This document shows, piece by piece, positions 15,621-15,637 of a stretch of 15,637 nucleotides of DNA. The notes beneath the pieces are model-generated. The model searched no databases. It saw nothing but the letters and a program-made list of their open reading frames with translations, and was not told the origin of the DNA. This DNA comes from Isotricha intestinalis. Lineage: Eukaryota > Ciliophora > Litostomatea > Vestibuliferida > Isotrichidae. The position numbers were made by a program, and so were the translations under genes. Positions within the stretch are counted from its first letter, which is position 1, and the number at the start of each line of letters is the position of its first letter. Where the stretch lies: positions 1 to 15,637 of the forward strand of contig JAJJLU010000871.1 in assembly GCA_023807065.1 (NCBI GenBank), written 5' to 3'.

Positions 15621-15637
15621 ATTGGGGATTGGGGATT
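15621..15637 (+). repeat. putative telomere repeat start, (ATTGGGG)n
   Basis: The window ends with ATTGGGG, ATTGGGG, ATT: two complete heptamers and a partial third. The G-rich strand runs 5' to 3' toward the end, the correct polarity for a right-hand telomere. GGGG is very rare elsewhere in the window (about 727, 940 and 14718 only), so two in exact 7-bp register at the terminus are unlikely by chance. Only 17 bases are present, so the repeat length and the assignment remain provisional. Confidence 0.6.

Overview
The window is eukaryotic nuclear DNA for most of its length: extremely AT-rich, with four long uninterrupted reading frames, Asn-rich low-complexity tracts, and gene families typical of protists (a NEK-type protein kinase, a TRP-like cation channel, an M60-like surface metallopeptidase). 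All four of these genes end in TAA and encode Gln with CAA, and none has an in-frame TAA, TAG or TGA, so the nuclear code looks standard. The right end closes with two and a half copies of the heptamer ATTGGGG, G-rich strand running outward, which looks like the start of a telomere. The GGGG-type repeat, intron-free genes, a TRP-like channel with extra C-terminal hydrophobic segments and an unusual kinase DLN motif together fit a ciliate. Because the code is standard, a litostome (gut or rumen-type) ciliate is the most economical guess. This is inference; another AT-rich anaerobic protist is not excluded.

Layout. Positions 1-984 hold the 3' part of a BspA-like leucine-rich-repeat gene, cut by the left edge. 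Its base composition differs (more GC, many CpG, TAG stop) and it is followed by a terminator-like hairpin at 1011-1050. This first ~1.07 kb looks bacterial: either a transferred segment or a chimeric join. From about 1.1 kb onward the DNA is the AT-rich eukaryotic type. 1465-5262 (+) encodes a membrane-anchored M60-like peptidase with an Asn/Asp stalk, a PA14/GLEYA-like domain and an F5/8 type C (CBM32-like) domain. 5263-6867 is 1.6 kb of gene-poor DNA with one possible decayed coding relic. 6868-9093 (-) is a NEK-like kinase with a long Asn/Lys-rich tail; its start lies 124 bp from that of the divergent channel gene at 9218-13249 (+). 13398-15140 (+) encodes an Asn/Tyr-rich, prion-like protein with a possible UBA/CUE-like N-terminal domain. 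15141-15620 is AT-rich DNA running to the telomere-like repeat.

The genes do not form an operon or obvious pathway. The kinase, channel and repeat protein read as ordinary cell-biological genes of a flagellated or ciliated cell. The M60 protein is a surface protein whose family is associated with host mucosal glycoproteins, which fits a gut-dwelling lifestyle. I see no RNA gene, CRISPR array, insertion sequence or intact transposase.
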